DNA of 64,000 nucleotides, taken from Palsa-504 sp963767565. GTDB lineage: Bacteria > Actinomycetota > Actinomycetes > Streptosporangiales > Streptosporangiaceae. Where the stretch lies: NCBI GenBank assembly GCA_963767565.1, contig CAVYEG010000006.1, positions 620,001-684,000 of the forward strand, written 5' to 3'. Position numbers and translations under genes: made by a program. The stretch's first letter is position 1. Each line of letters starts with the position of its first letter. Positions 1 through 7,881 of this stretch are shown one piece after another. The notes beneath the pieces are model-generated. The model was not told where the DNA came from, searched no databases, and saw only the letters and a list, made by a program, of their open reading frames with translations.

Positions 1-1
1 G

Positions 2-1204
2 ATGACGCAGGAGGAATGCGTGTTCGCCGAGGGCTGCATGGCCCGGTCCAACGGGCACTGCATGACGATGGGCACTGCGTCCACGATGGCATCCATGGCC
101 GAGGCGCTCGGCATGCAGCTGCCGTACTCGGCGACCTGGCCCGCGGCGGACTCCCGCCGGTACGAGACCGCGCAGCGGGCCGGCCAGGTGATCGTCGGCC
201 TGGTCCGTCAGGACCTGCGGCCCTCGGCCATCATGACCAGGGCGGCGTTCGAGAACGCGATCCGGGTGAACGCGGCTATCGGCGGGTCGACGAACGCGGT
301 GATCCACCTGCTGGCCATGGCCGGGCGGCTCGGCGTCCCGCTGTCGCTCGACGACTTCGACGTGCTGGCCAGGGACGTTCCGACCCTGCTGAACCTGCAG
401 CCGAACGGCCAGTACCTGATGGAGGACTTCTGCTATGCGGGCGGCCTGCCCGTGGTGATCCGGGAGCTGGCCGAGGCGGGCCTGCTGAACTCGGGGGCGA
501 TCACGGTGACCGGCCGCGCGATAGGCGCGAACGTAGCCGATGCGCCCTGCTGGAACCGCGAGGTCATCAAGACCATGGCCGACCCGTTCCAGCCCGCCGG
601 GACCGGGACCGCGGTGCTGCGCGGCAACCTCGCGCCGGGCGGAGCGGTGATCAAGCAGTCGGCGTCATCGCCGCACCTGCTCAAGCACCGCGGCCGGGCC
701 TTGGTCTTCGATTCCCCCGCTGACTACTACGCCACCTCGAACGATCCCGAGCTCGACGTAGACGAGGACACGGTGCTGGTCATCAGGTACTGCGGCCCAC
801 GTGGCTACCCCGGCATGCCGGAGGTGTCGAACGTCGCGCTGCCCAGGAAGCTGCTGCTGCGGGGTGTCCGCGACATGGTGCGGATCTGCGATGGCCGCAT
901 GTCGGGAACGGCTTACGGGACGGTCGTCCTGCACGTCGCGCCGGAGGCCGCGGCCGGCGGCCCGCTGGCCCTGGTGCGGACCGGCGACTGGATCACCCTG
1001 GACGTCCCAGCCCGGACCCTGGCCCTGGAGGTCAGCGACCAGGAACTGGCCGAACGGCGGGCCGGCTGGCAGCCGCCGCCGCCGCACGCCAGCCGGGGCT
1101 GGACGCGGCTGTACGACGAGCACGTGCTGCAGGCCGACACCGGTGCTGACCTGGACTTCCTGGTCGGAGCGAGCGGCCACGAGGTCCCGCGCGACTCGCA
1201 CTAG
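2..1204 (+). CDS. IlvD/Edd-family sugar-acid dehydratase, 3' part (L-arabinonate dehydratase-like)
   Basis: The reading frame is open to the left edge, so the N-terminal part is missing; 400 residues remain, against about 570-590 in the family. The segment GHCMTMGTASTMASMAEALG holds one of the Fe-S cysteines. GGSTNAVIHLLA, KQSASSPHLL, DGRMSGTAYGTVVLH and the ending LDFLVGASGHEVPRDSH are typical of the IlvD/Edd family. The TAYGTVVLH and VPRDSH forms fit the aldonate (arabinonate-like) dehydratases better than branched-chain IlvD. It would dehydrate a sugar acid to a 2-keto-3-deoxy acid in the cytoplasm using an Fe-S cluster. The substrate is inferred only; the family call is firm. Confidence 0.88.
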   Translation: MTQEECVFAEGCMARSNGHCMTMGTASTMASMAEALGMQLPYSATWPAADSRRYETAQRAGQVIVGLVRQDLRPSAIMTRAAFENAIRVNAAIGGSTNAVIHLLAMAGRLGVPLSLDDFDVLARDVPTLLNLQPNGQYLMEDFCYAGGLPVVIRELAEAGLLNSGAITVTGRAIGANVADAPCWNREVIKTMADPFQPAGTGTAVLRGNLAPGGAVIKQSASSPHLLKHRGRALVFDSPADYYATSNDPELDVDEDTVLVIRYCGPRGYPGMPEVSNVALPRKLLLRGVRDMVRICDGRMSGTAYGTVVLHVAPEAAAGGPLALVRTGDWITLDVPARTLALEVSDQELAERRAGWQPPPPHASRGWTRLYDEHVLQADTGADLDFLVGASGHEVPRDSH

Positions 1205-1378
1205 CAGGTTCCGCTACAACGGAACGCCGGCTGATGGTGGCGTACTCCGCCGGAATGCACCGGTTCCGGCTGAATGCCGATGGTGACTGACGGTGAGTTT
1301 CTCACGTTAAACCGGTTACGCGGCGTGCCAGCAGGTAGTGTTCTCCCCTGCCCCCTTCCGACCATCAGGCAGGAGCAC

Positions 1379-2221
1379 GTGGAGAGCGTCGTCCTTCTGG
1401 ATGAGACCGGGTTCGCCCGCGGCACCGCGGCCAAGGCCGCCGTGCACCATGCCCAGACACCGCTGCACCTGGCGTTCTCCTCCTACCTGTTCAACGACCG
1501 CGGCCAGTTCCTGCTGACCAGGCGGGCCGAGTCCAAGCGCACCTGGCCCGGCGTGTGGACCAATACCTGCTGCGGGCACCCGCTGCCCGGCGAGCCGGTG
1601 GCCGACAGCGTGCGTCGCAGGCTGTGGCAGGAACTCGGGATCGCAACGGCGGACCTCGCCCTGGTCCTGCCCAGGTTCCGCTATCAGGCCCGGATGGCCA
1701 ACGGCGTGCTGGAGAACGAGGTCTGCCCGGTCTACGCGGTGTACTCCGACGCGGTACCGATGCCCGATCCGGAGGAGGTGGCCGAGACCAGGTGGGTGGA
1801 CTGGGATCAGTTCTGCGACGCGGTCCGCACCGGCCGGCAGTCCATCTCGCCCTGGTGCGCCATGCAGCTGGCTGAGCTCGTCGCCCTGGGCCCGCAGCCG
1901 CTGAAATGGACGGCGGCGGAGCAGGCGGATCTTCCGCCGGCCGCCGTGCTATCGGAGTTATCCACACGTTCACCTGCTGTGGTCCCCGGCGACACACAGG
2001 CCCGTCCCCACGATGTCCACAGGGTTATCCACATGGGTGGGATAACCGCTCTCACGCCTCCGCGGGCCGGGTCTCCGCTTCGGCGACCTTCGGGGCCAGC
2101 CCGCGGGCCAGCAGCTCGAGCACGTCGTCGAGCACGTCCTCGGGGACGCGGCCGCCGGCCGTCCACTCCGCCCACCGCATGCCGACAAAGTTGCCGATGC
2201 CGGTGTAGGCGTACGCGATGA
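1379..2221 (+). CDS. idi: Isopentenyl-diphosphate delta-isomerase type 1, with an abnormal C-terminal read-through
   Basis: This Nudix-fold enzyme interconverts IPP and DMAPP for isoprenoid synthesis. LLTRRAESKRTWPGVWTN, the active-site cysteine region TNTCCGHP, the Nudix-like RRLWQELGI and the catalytic ENEVCPVY are all present. I chose the GTG at 1379, which follows AGGAG and opens straight into VESVVLLDETG. An in-frame ATG at 1274 would add a non-homologous 35 residues. The conserved domain ends near residue 175 of this start. The frame then has no stop for about 100 codons, crosses a set of DnaA-like boxes and overlaps the 3' end of the convergent TetR gene by 170 bp. The tail composition (Arg/Pro/Ala) suggests lost termination or a nearby frameshift. 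A -10-like TAGTGT lies at 1336-1341. Confidence 0.85.
   Translation: MESVVLLDETGFARGTAAKAAVHHAQTPLHLAFSSYLFNDRGQFLLTRRAESKRTWPGVWTNTCCGHPLPGEPVADSVRRRLWQELGIATADLALVLPRFRYQARMANGVLENEVCPVYAVYSDAVPMPDPEEVAETRWVDWDQFCDAVRTGRQSISPWCAMQLAELVALGPQPLKWTAAEQADLPPAAVLSELSTRSPAVVPGDTQARPHDVHRVIHMGGITALTPPRAGSPLRRPSGPARGPAARARRRARPRGRGRRPSTPPTACRQSCRCRCRRTR
1958..2033. promoter_or_regulatory. Cluster of DnaA-box-like nonamers
   Basis: TTATCCACA occurs exactly at 1958-1966 and again at 2025-2033, within a 10-bp direct repeat GTTATCCACA. A one-mismatch relative of TTGTCCACA (ATGTCCACA) lies at 2013-2021. TTATCCACA is the bacterial DnaA consensus. No dnaA, dnaN or gyrase gene is nearby, so a replication origin is unlikely. 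A DnaA-titration or regulatory site between the convergent idi and TetR genes is the inference. Confidence 0.5.
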
Positions 2222-2726
2222 CCTCGGGGTCGTAGCGGGCGTCGATGTCGCGGTCCATTTGCGCCGCCCGCACGCCGCGGGCGTAGCCGCGGGCCAGGTG
2301 CTCGTAATACTCGCGGAACAACCCGGGGTCGACGAACTCCGACTCGCGGACGATGCGGTCAATCCACGGCCGCGCGGACAGCATGTCAAAATACGCCCGG
2401 AAGGACGCGCGTTCCCGGTTCCGCTGGCCGCCCTCGGTGTGCTCGAGAGCCTCCTTCATGGCCTGCCTCAGGTCGGTGTTGATCGCCCGGACCACGGCCG
2501 CGAAGATCTCCGCCTTGGACCCGTAGTACGAGTAAAAGCTGCCGGTGGCCATCCCGGCCCGGGCGCAGATGTCCGCGACCGTCGTCCGGTGGTAGCTGCG
2601 CTCGCCGAACAGTTCCTCGGCCGCGGTCCGCAGTCGCTGGGCAGGCGGTCGTTCGTCCGGCCTTCCGGACGGCCCGGATGGCGGGCGGGGGCGACCGCCC
2701 GCCATCCGATTAGCTTCCGCTGTCAT
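2052..2726 (-). CDS. TetR/AcrR-family transcriptional regulator
   Basis: A 224-residue protein with an N-terminal TetR helix-turn-helix at about residues 30-75. It includes RTTVADICARAGMATGSFYSYYGSKAEIF, which is quoted here as two parts: RTTVADICARAGMATG and SFYSYYGSKAEIF. The rest is a ligand-binding helical domain with an aromatic-rich stretch (GNFVGMRWAEW). It lies 45 bp downstream of the liv-type lipoprotein gene on the same strand, so it is probably the last gene of that importer operon and may control it. Its 3' end overlaps the idi read-through tail. The ligand is unknown. A TGAAT-n4-ATTCA palindrome upstream of the operon (7686-7699) is a possible target. Confidence 0.88.
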   Translation of the reverse strand: MTAEANRMAGGRPRPPSGPSGRPDERPPAQRLRTAAEELFGERSYHRTTVADICARAGMATGSFYSYYGSKAEIFAAVVRAINTDLRQAMKEALEHTEGGQRNRERASFRAYFDMLSARPWIDRIVRESEFVDPGLFREYYEHLARGYARGVRAAQMDRDIDARYDPEVIAYAYTGIGNFVGMRWAEWTAGGRVPEDVLDDVLELLARGLAPKVAEAETRPAEA

Positions 2727-2771
2727 CTCGGCTAATCCCTGTTCCGTCCTAGAGGGGATGGCCGAAGCGCC

Positions 2772-4127
2772 TCAGGAGGAGGCGGATGGGATGCCGCTCG
2801 CCGGAGCCTGTTCCTCGGATCCCGAGTAGGTGGTGATCGGCCCGGTGGCGGTCGTGTCCGTAGTCAGTACCGATCCTTGCTTGACCACCACGCCATTCTG
2901 GATGATGCCCATGTAAGCGCCGGTCACGCCCAGGTGGTTGGACGAGGAGTAGGCGAACGGGGCGACCATCGGGCCCTGCGGCAGGCTGCCCTCGATCGCG
3001 GTCAGCAGGCTGGCCCGGGTCGGGTTCCGGCCTGCCTTGAACATCGCCTGGACGAAGGTGTAGGCGACGGACATGCCGTAGAAGAAGTTGCCGTCCAGCG
3101 GCGCCTTGGGCTCGTACTGGTCGTGGATCTTCTTGAACAGGGTGTACCAGCTGTCGCTGCTGCTCAGCGCCGGGAGGTACTCGTCGGTGATCATCCCGTT
3201 GGTGAGCTGGTTGCCGTTCACCGTCGCGCCGGCCTGCTTGGCGAACGACTCAAGCAGCCCGGACAGCGTGATCGGGTCCGAGCCTACGTCGCTGACGACC
3301 AGGGTCGGGTTGTAGCCGAGCTTCAGGCTGGTCAGCTTGAGCAGCGCGGTGAAGGCGGGAATGGAGAACGAGATGATGACCTTGGCGCCGGACGCGCGCA
3401 GCGCGGCGACCGCCGGGCCGACGTTGACGTTGGTGGGGACATAGCTCTGCTTGGCGACCACCATCGAGGCCGGGATCTCATCCAGGAGGCCCTTCACCCC
3501 GTCCTGGCCGAACTCGTCGTTCTGGTAGAAGAATCCGACCTTCTGCCCCTTGAAGTGCTGCGCGACATACTGGCCGAGGATCTTGCCCTCGCTGATGTAG
3601 TCGAGCTGCCAGCCGAACGTCTCGGGGTAGGTGCTCGGCGCGTTCCAGCACTCGCATCCGGACGCGACGAACACGTCGGGGATCTTCTCGGAGTTCAGGA
3701 AGCTCACCGCGGCCAGGTGCGTGGGCGTGCCGAGGCCGTTGAAGATCGCGTAGACGTTGTCCTGCAGCACGAGCTGGCGGACGACCGAAGCGGTCTTGGT
3801 CGGGTCGTAGCCATCGTCGAGGTACTTGTAGACGATCTTGCGCCCGTAGACGCCGCCGTTCGCGTTCACGTACGCGAAGTAGGCCGCCGACGCGGGGGCA
3901 ATTTCGCTGTAGCCCGGCGCGGCGGGGCCGGTGAGCGGCTGGTGGCTGCCGATGGTGATGGTAGTCGGAGTGATGCCAGGAGCGGACGCGGTCAGGGCCG
4001 CGCTTGAGCTGCCGGCCGAGCTCGAACTCGAGCCCGAGCTTGAGCTCGACGAGCATGCGGCCACCCCGAGCAGAGCCGAGGTCATGATGGCCGCAGCCTG
4101 CCAGCGGAGCCGTTGAGATTTCTTCAT
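2772..4127 (-). CDS. Branched-chain-amino-acid/amide-type ABC importer substrate-binding lipoprotein
   Basis: A 451-residue lipoprotein. The N-terminus MKKSQRLRWQ leads a hydrophobic stretch and the lipobox GVAAC, then a serine-rich tether. A type-1 periplasmic binding fold (Peripla_BP_6) follows: ITIGSHQPLTGPAAPG, VYGRKIVYKYLDDGYDP and GFFYQNDEFGQDG. It should sit outside the membrane and deliver a small amino acid, amide or aromatic ligand to the LivHM-type channel. The start at 4127 overlaps the livM stop as ATGA and has an AAGGAAGG ribosome site. The frame stays open upstream for 200 codons, but that part is antisense-like and lacks homology. The ligand cannot be read from sequence. Confidence 0.9.
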   Translation of the reverse strand: MKKSQRLRWQAAAIMTSALLGVAACSSSSSSGSSSSSAGSSSAALTASAPGITPTTITIGSHQPLTGPAAPGYSEIAPASAAYFAYVNANGGVYGRKIVYKYLDDGYDPTKTASVVRQLVLQDNVYAIFNGLGTPTHLAAVSFLNSEKIPDVFVASGCECWNAPSTYPETFGWQLDYISEGKILGQYVAQHFKGQKVGFFYQNDEFGQDGVKGLLDEIPASMVVAKQSYVPTNVNVGPAVAALRASGAKVIISFSIPAFTALLKLTSLKLGYNPTLVVSDVGSDPITLSGLLESFAKQAGATVNGNQLTNGMITDEYLPALSSSDSWYTLFKKIHDQYEPKAPLDGNFFYGMSVAYTFVQAMFKAGRNPTRASLLTAIEGSLPQGPMVAPFAYSSSNHLGVTGAYMGIIQNGVVVKQGSVLTTDTTATGPITTYSGSEEQAPASGIPSASS

Positions 4128-5209
4128 GAAGTGCCTTCCTTCTCGTTTTGGCTGGCCGGTGCCTGATCGGCCGAAGGAGTGACATGGGGCGCCGGCGCGG
4201 TACGCCGGATGCGGGATTTCTGGTCCGGACCCAGGAAAGCGGAGATCAGCCGCAGCAGACCTCCCTGGATCCCGTGCGGGAAGACGAGCATGACGAGGAT
4301 GAGGACCACGCCGTAGGCGGCGATGGGGATGTTGGCGCCGACGGTACTGGACAGGCCGTGGCTGGTGGCTACGTCGGTGACGTAGGTCGGCACCAGGACG
4401 ATCACGAGGCTCCCCCACAGCGCGCCGACCAGGCTGCCCAGGCCGCCGATCACGGCCGCGGTCAGCAGCGCGATGGACAGCGTGATGGTGAAGCCGCCGG
4501 GTGCGACCAACCCGGTGATGACGGCCAGCAGGGCGCCGGCCAGCCCGGCGCAGGTAGCGCTCACCACGAAGGCGCGGATGCGCGCCGCAGCCACGTTGAT
4601 GCCGTCCAGCGCGGCGGCTACGTCGTTGTCCCGGACCGCGCGCCAGTTGCGGCCGATGCGGCTCTGGCCCAGGTTCGCCAGCAGCACCAGGACGATCAGC
4701 GCTACCGCGGAGCTGACCCAGGCCTGCCATCTGGTCAGCGGGAAGTTCGCGCCGAGGAACGCGGGCGTGGTGAAGACCACGTTCAGGCCCTGGTCGCTGC
4801 CGAAGATCCCCGGGTAGGCGAGGGCGAACGAAGGGAGCGCGACGCCGAGCAGGAGGGTCGCGCCCGCCAGGTACGGGCCGCGCAGCCGGGCTGCGGCGAT
4901 GCCCACCACGGCGCCGGCCACGGCCGTGATCGCGCCCGCGAGCACCAATACGAGGTAGAACGGCCAGCTGAGGTGGAGCAGCAGCAGCGCGGTGGCGTAG
5001 GCGCCGATGGCCATGAACGCCCCGTTACCCAGCGAGATCTGACCGCTGAGCCCGGTCAGCACGGTCAGCCCGGCCACCGCGGTGAGCTCCACCGCGATCT
5101 CCGCAATCTGGAAGTCGCGGAACGCGTTCAGCTTGACCGACAAGAACACCACGATCGCCGCCACGACGACGGCCACGACCAGCCTGCGGGGTAGCGTCCG
5201 CATCGTCAT
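4124..5209 (-). CDS. ABC importer permease, LivM type
   Basis: A 361-residue polytopic inner-membrane protein with about eight to ten hydrophobic helices. It has the LivM signatures GLSGQISLGNGAFMAIGAYA near residue 55 and, further on, GGLGSLVGALWGSLVIVL. It forms the translocation pore together with the LivH-type permease encoded just upstream. The start overlaps the livH stop (ATGA) and the stop overlaps the lipoprotein start (ATGA), so translation is probably coupled along the operon. The C-terminal 40 residues are charged and Pro/Ala-rich (PAPHVTPSADQAP), likely a cytoplasmic tail. Confidence 0.9.
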   Translation of the reverse strand: MTMRTLPRRLVVAVVVAAIVVFLSVKLNAFRDFQIAEIAVELTAVAGLTVLTGLSGQISLGNGAFMAIGAYATALLLLHLSWPFYLVLVLAGAITAVAGAVVGIAAARLRGPYLAGATLLLGVALPSFALAYPGIFGSDQGLNVVFTTPAFLGANFPLTRWQAWVSSAVALIVLVLLANLGQSRIGRNWRAVRDNDVAAALDGINVAAARIRAFVVSATCAGLAGALLAVITGLVAPGGFTITLSIALLTAAVIGGLGSLVGALWGSLVIVLVPTYVTDVATSHGLSSTVGANIPIAAYGVVLILVMLVFPHGIQGGLLRLISAFLGPDQKSRIRRTAPAPHVTPSADQAPASQNEKEGTS

Positions 5210-6090
5210 ACCTGCCGCATCCGCGCGCCGGCGAAAAGCCCGTTGGGCCGGATCATCAGTACCGCGACCAGGATGCCCAGGGCTACCAGCGAGGTCAGGT
5301 CGGAGTTCAGGTAGCCGCCGACGTAGCTGAGCCCGATACCGAGCAGCAGTCCGCCGACCACCGCTCCGGTCGGGCTGTCCAGGCCGCCGATGACCGCCGC
5401 GGTGAAGCCGAGCACGAAGATCGCGTCCATGCTGTTGGGGTACAGGAACGTGGATGGCGAGACGAGCACTCCGGCCAGCGCGCCGAGCAGGCCGGCCAGC
5501 GCCCAGCCGACGGTCAGGACCCGCGCGACGCGGATACCCGACAGCCGGGCGATCGTGGCGTTGAACGCCGCGGCGCGCATGCGTAGTCCGGCCGATGTGT
5601 ACTGAAACGTGAAGGCCAGGATCAGCGTGACGGCCAGAACCGCCGCCGCGGTGAACACGTCGGCGCGGGACACGCCGAGCGGCGTGTGGCCGATCTTCAG
5701 CCCGGCGATGGAGAACGCCGCGGGAAACGACCGGTACTGCCCGCCGAAGAGGATGCCGGCCAGGCCCTCGTAGAAGATGAGCAGCCCGATGGTCACGATG
5801 ACCGAGTTGAGCTCCGGCTTGCCCAGGGTGGGCCGGACCACGGTCAGCTCGCTGACCGCGCCGAGTATCAGGCCGGCCACGAGCGCGACCACGAACCCCG
5901 CCCAGTACGAGTGAGTCTTATAGATAACCTCGATCGCCACGTAGGTGGTGAGCATGGCCATGCCGCCCTGCGCGAAGTTCAGCAGCCGGGTGCCCCGCCA
6001 GATCAGCACCAGGGACAGCGCGATCGCGGCGTAGATCATCCCGAAGACGATCCCGCTGAGAGTGAACTGGAGGAACTCGACCACTTCCAT
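5206..6090 (-). CDS. ABC importer permease, LivH type
   Basis: A 294-residue membrane protein with LivH hallmarks: GMIYAAIALSLVLIWRGTRL near the N-terminus, then LNFAQGGMAMLTTYVA, and GLDSPTGAVVGGLLLGIGLS near the C-terminus. It pairs with the LivM-type protein to form the channel. The gene lies 15 bp downstream of the livF-like gene and overlaps livM by 4 bp, so it belongs to the six-gene minus-strand operon that ends in TetR. No unusual feature was seen. Confidence 0.92.
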   Translation of the reverse strand: MEVVEFLQFTLSGIVFGMIYAAIALSLVLIWRGTRLLNFAQGGMAMLTTYVAIEVIYKTHSYWAGFVVALVAGLILGAVSELTVVRPTLGKPELNSVIVTIGLLIFYEGLAGILFGGQYRSFPAAFSIAGLKIGHTPLGVSRADVFTAAAVLAVTLILAFTFQYTSAGLRMRAAAFNATIARLSGIRVARVLTVGWALAGLLGALAGVLVSPSTFLYPNSMDAIFVLGFTAAVIGGLDSPTGAVVGGLLLGIGLSYVGGYLNSDLTSLVALGILVAVLMIRPNGLFAGARMRQV

Positions 6091-6105
6091 GCTCCCTGCG
6101 TGTGC

Positions 6106-6863
6106 CTAGAACCCGAGATAGTGATGGCGTAGCGCGACGTCGGCGGCCAGGGTCGCGGCGTCGGCCGAGGCGACTACCCGGCCGAGGTTGAGCACCACGC
6201 CGTGGTCGGCGATGGCCAGCGCGCTGCGCGCGTTCTGCTCGACCAGCACGATGGTGAGCCCGCCCTCCCGGCTGAGCCGGACCACCAGATCCATGACCTG
6301 CGCCATGACCCGGGGCGCCAGGCCGAGTGACGGCTCGTCCAGCAGCAGCACCCGGGGCCGCGCGAGCAGGGCGCGCGCGATGACCAGCATCTGCCGCTCG
6401 CCACCGGACAGCGTGGAGGCCAGCTTGCGCCGCCGGTCGGCCAGCGGCTTGAAGCGGGTGTACTCCTCCTCCATCGCGGCCGCGCGAGCCTGCGGCTTCC
6501 CCGCCACGACATCATCCCTATCCGCAGGTTCTCCTCCACGGTGAGCTCCGGGATCACGCCCTGGCCCTCAGGGACGTGGGCGATGCCGGCCCGGACGATC
6601 TGCTCCGGACTGCGGCCCGCCACGTTCTGATCGGCCAGCAGGATCCGGCCGCGGCGCGGCCTGACCAGGCCGCTGACCGTGCGCAGCAGCGTCGTCTTGC
6701 CTGCGCCGTTCGCGCCGAGCACCGCGGTGATGCCACCCGCCCGCGCGGTCACCGTGACGTCGTTCAGCGCTGTGACCTCGCCGTACCCCGCGACTAGGCC
6801 GTCCATCAGCAGGGCGGCCGAGTGGCCGTTAGCGGCGCCGTCCGCTGTCGGCTCGGCGGTCAC
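6106..6863 (-). pseudogene. LivF-type ABC importer ATPase, interrupted by a one-base frameshift
   Basis: The first frame (start GTG 6863, overlapping the livG stop as GTGA) encodes Walker A LGANGAGKTTLL, HVPEGQGVIPELTVEENLRIG and MMSWRG. The second frame carries AMEEEYTRFKPLADRR, the signature LSGGERQ, Walker B VLLLDEPSLGLAP and the ending LRHHYLGF. The two join cleanly if one G is added to the G run complementary to 6499-6502, giving WRGKPQARAAAMEEE and a normal LivF of about 252 residues. Both halves keep every conserved motif, so this is either a very recent mutation or a sequencing error. If real, the importer would lack one of its two ATPases. Confidence 0.88.
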
Positions 6864-7645
6864 TGGGCCGGCCCGTCGCTGGCCTCGGCGGTGCCGAGGT
6901 AGGCCTCGGTCACGACCGGGTTGTCCTGCACCTCGCGCGGCGAACCGGTCGCGATCACCTTGCCGAAATCGAGGACGACCAGCGAGTCGCAGACCGACAT
7001 CATCAGGTCCATGTGGTGCTCGACCACCATCAGCGAGCCCTCGCTGGCCAGGTCGCGGATGAGGTCCCCCAGGTCGTTCAGCTCGGATTCGCTCAGGCCG
7101 CTGGCGGGCTCGTCGAGCAGGATCAGCCCGGGCTTGGCGGCCAGGGCCCGGGCCAGCGCGACTTTCTTGCGCATCCCGTACGGCAGCTCGGTGGGGCGGG
7201 CGCCCGCGACATCGGCGGCGCCGACTCGTTCCAGAGCCTGTTCCGCCAGGCCGCGCAGCATGCGCTCATCCCGGCCGGCCCGCGGCAGCGCCAGCAGCGC
7301 CGACCAGAATCCGGCCTTGGCCTGGCTGGTCGCGCCGACCATGACGTTCTCCAGCGCGGTCAGCCCGTTGTACAGGCCGACGCCCTGCAGGGTCCTGGCT
7401 ACGCCGAGGGCAGCCAGCTGGTGCGGCCGGACCTGGTGACGCCGGCCGCCGAACAGCACCTCCCCGGCGTCGGGCCGGATGAAGCCGCACAGGACGTTCA
7501 GCAGCGTGGTCTTGCCCGCTCCGTTCGGCCCGATGACGCCCATGACATGCTGAGGCGCGACCTCGAGCGATACGGCGTTCAATGCGGTCAGGCCGCCGAA
7601 GCGCACGCTGACGTTCCTGACCTCCAGCACTGAACCCGGATTCAT
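6860..7645 (-). CDS. ABC importer ATPase, LivG type
   Basis: A 261-residue cytoplasmic ATPase that powers the liv-type importer. Walker A is GPNGAGKTTLL. The LivG-like region reads GVARTLQGVGLYNGLTALEN. The signature position is unusual: LPYGMRKKVALARAL instead of the usual SGGQ-type loop. Walker B is LILLDEPASGLSESE, and the H-loop lies in MVVEHHMDL. I chose the ATG at 7645 because AGGACAAAGAG lies just before it and conserved sequence (VLEVRNVSVRFGG) begins at once. It is the first gene of the operon. Confidence 0.92.
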   Translation of the reverse strand: MNPGSVLEVRNVSVRFGGLTALNAVSLEVAPQHVMGVIGPNGAGKTTLLNVLCGFIRPDAGEVLFGGRRHQVRPHQLAALGVARTLQGVGLYNGLTALENVMVGATSQAKAGFWSALLALPRAGRDERMLRGLAEQALERVGAADVAGARPTELPYGMRKKVALARALAAKPGLILLDEPASGLSESELNDLGDLIRDLASEGSLMVVEHHMDLMMSVCDSLVVLDFGKVIATGSPREVQDNPVVTEAYLGTAEASDGPAQ

Positions 7646-7685
7646 CACTCTTTGTCCTAGATATTCTGGAGACGATGCGCCGGCA

Positions 7686-7732
7686 TGAATCCTCATTCAA
7701 GGCTGGTACGGGAGGCCGGGCAAGACCCGTAC
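7686..7732. promoter_or_regulatory. Two inverted repeats in the leader upstream of the liv-type operon
   Basis: TGAAT-CCTC-ATTCA (7686-7699) is a perfect short palindrome. GTACGGG (7706-7712) pairs with CCCGTAC (7726-7732). Both lie in the divergent space between the liv-type operon (minus) and aminopeptidase N (plus). The first is a candidate operator for the operon-encoded TetR protein. This is inference from position and symmetry only. Confidence 0.35.
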
Positions 7733-7881
7733 GGAGTTGGTGCCGATTCGTGGCTGAACCGAAATACGAGTCGGGAATTACCGGATCGACGGCTTTCGGG
7801 GCCCGCGCGGCCAGCGGCCCGGCCACTCGCTCGCCCGCCTAGGCTGAGTGAATCGCACCGACCTCAGGAACGCCGGACAGC

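Noticed and set aside
4128..4730. N-terminal extension of the liv-type binding protein
   Set aside because: A lipoprotein signal and ribosome site fix the start at 4127; the upstream codons lie antisense-like across livM.
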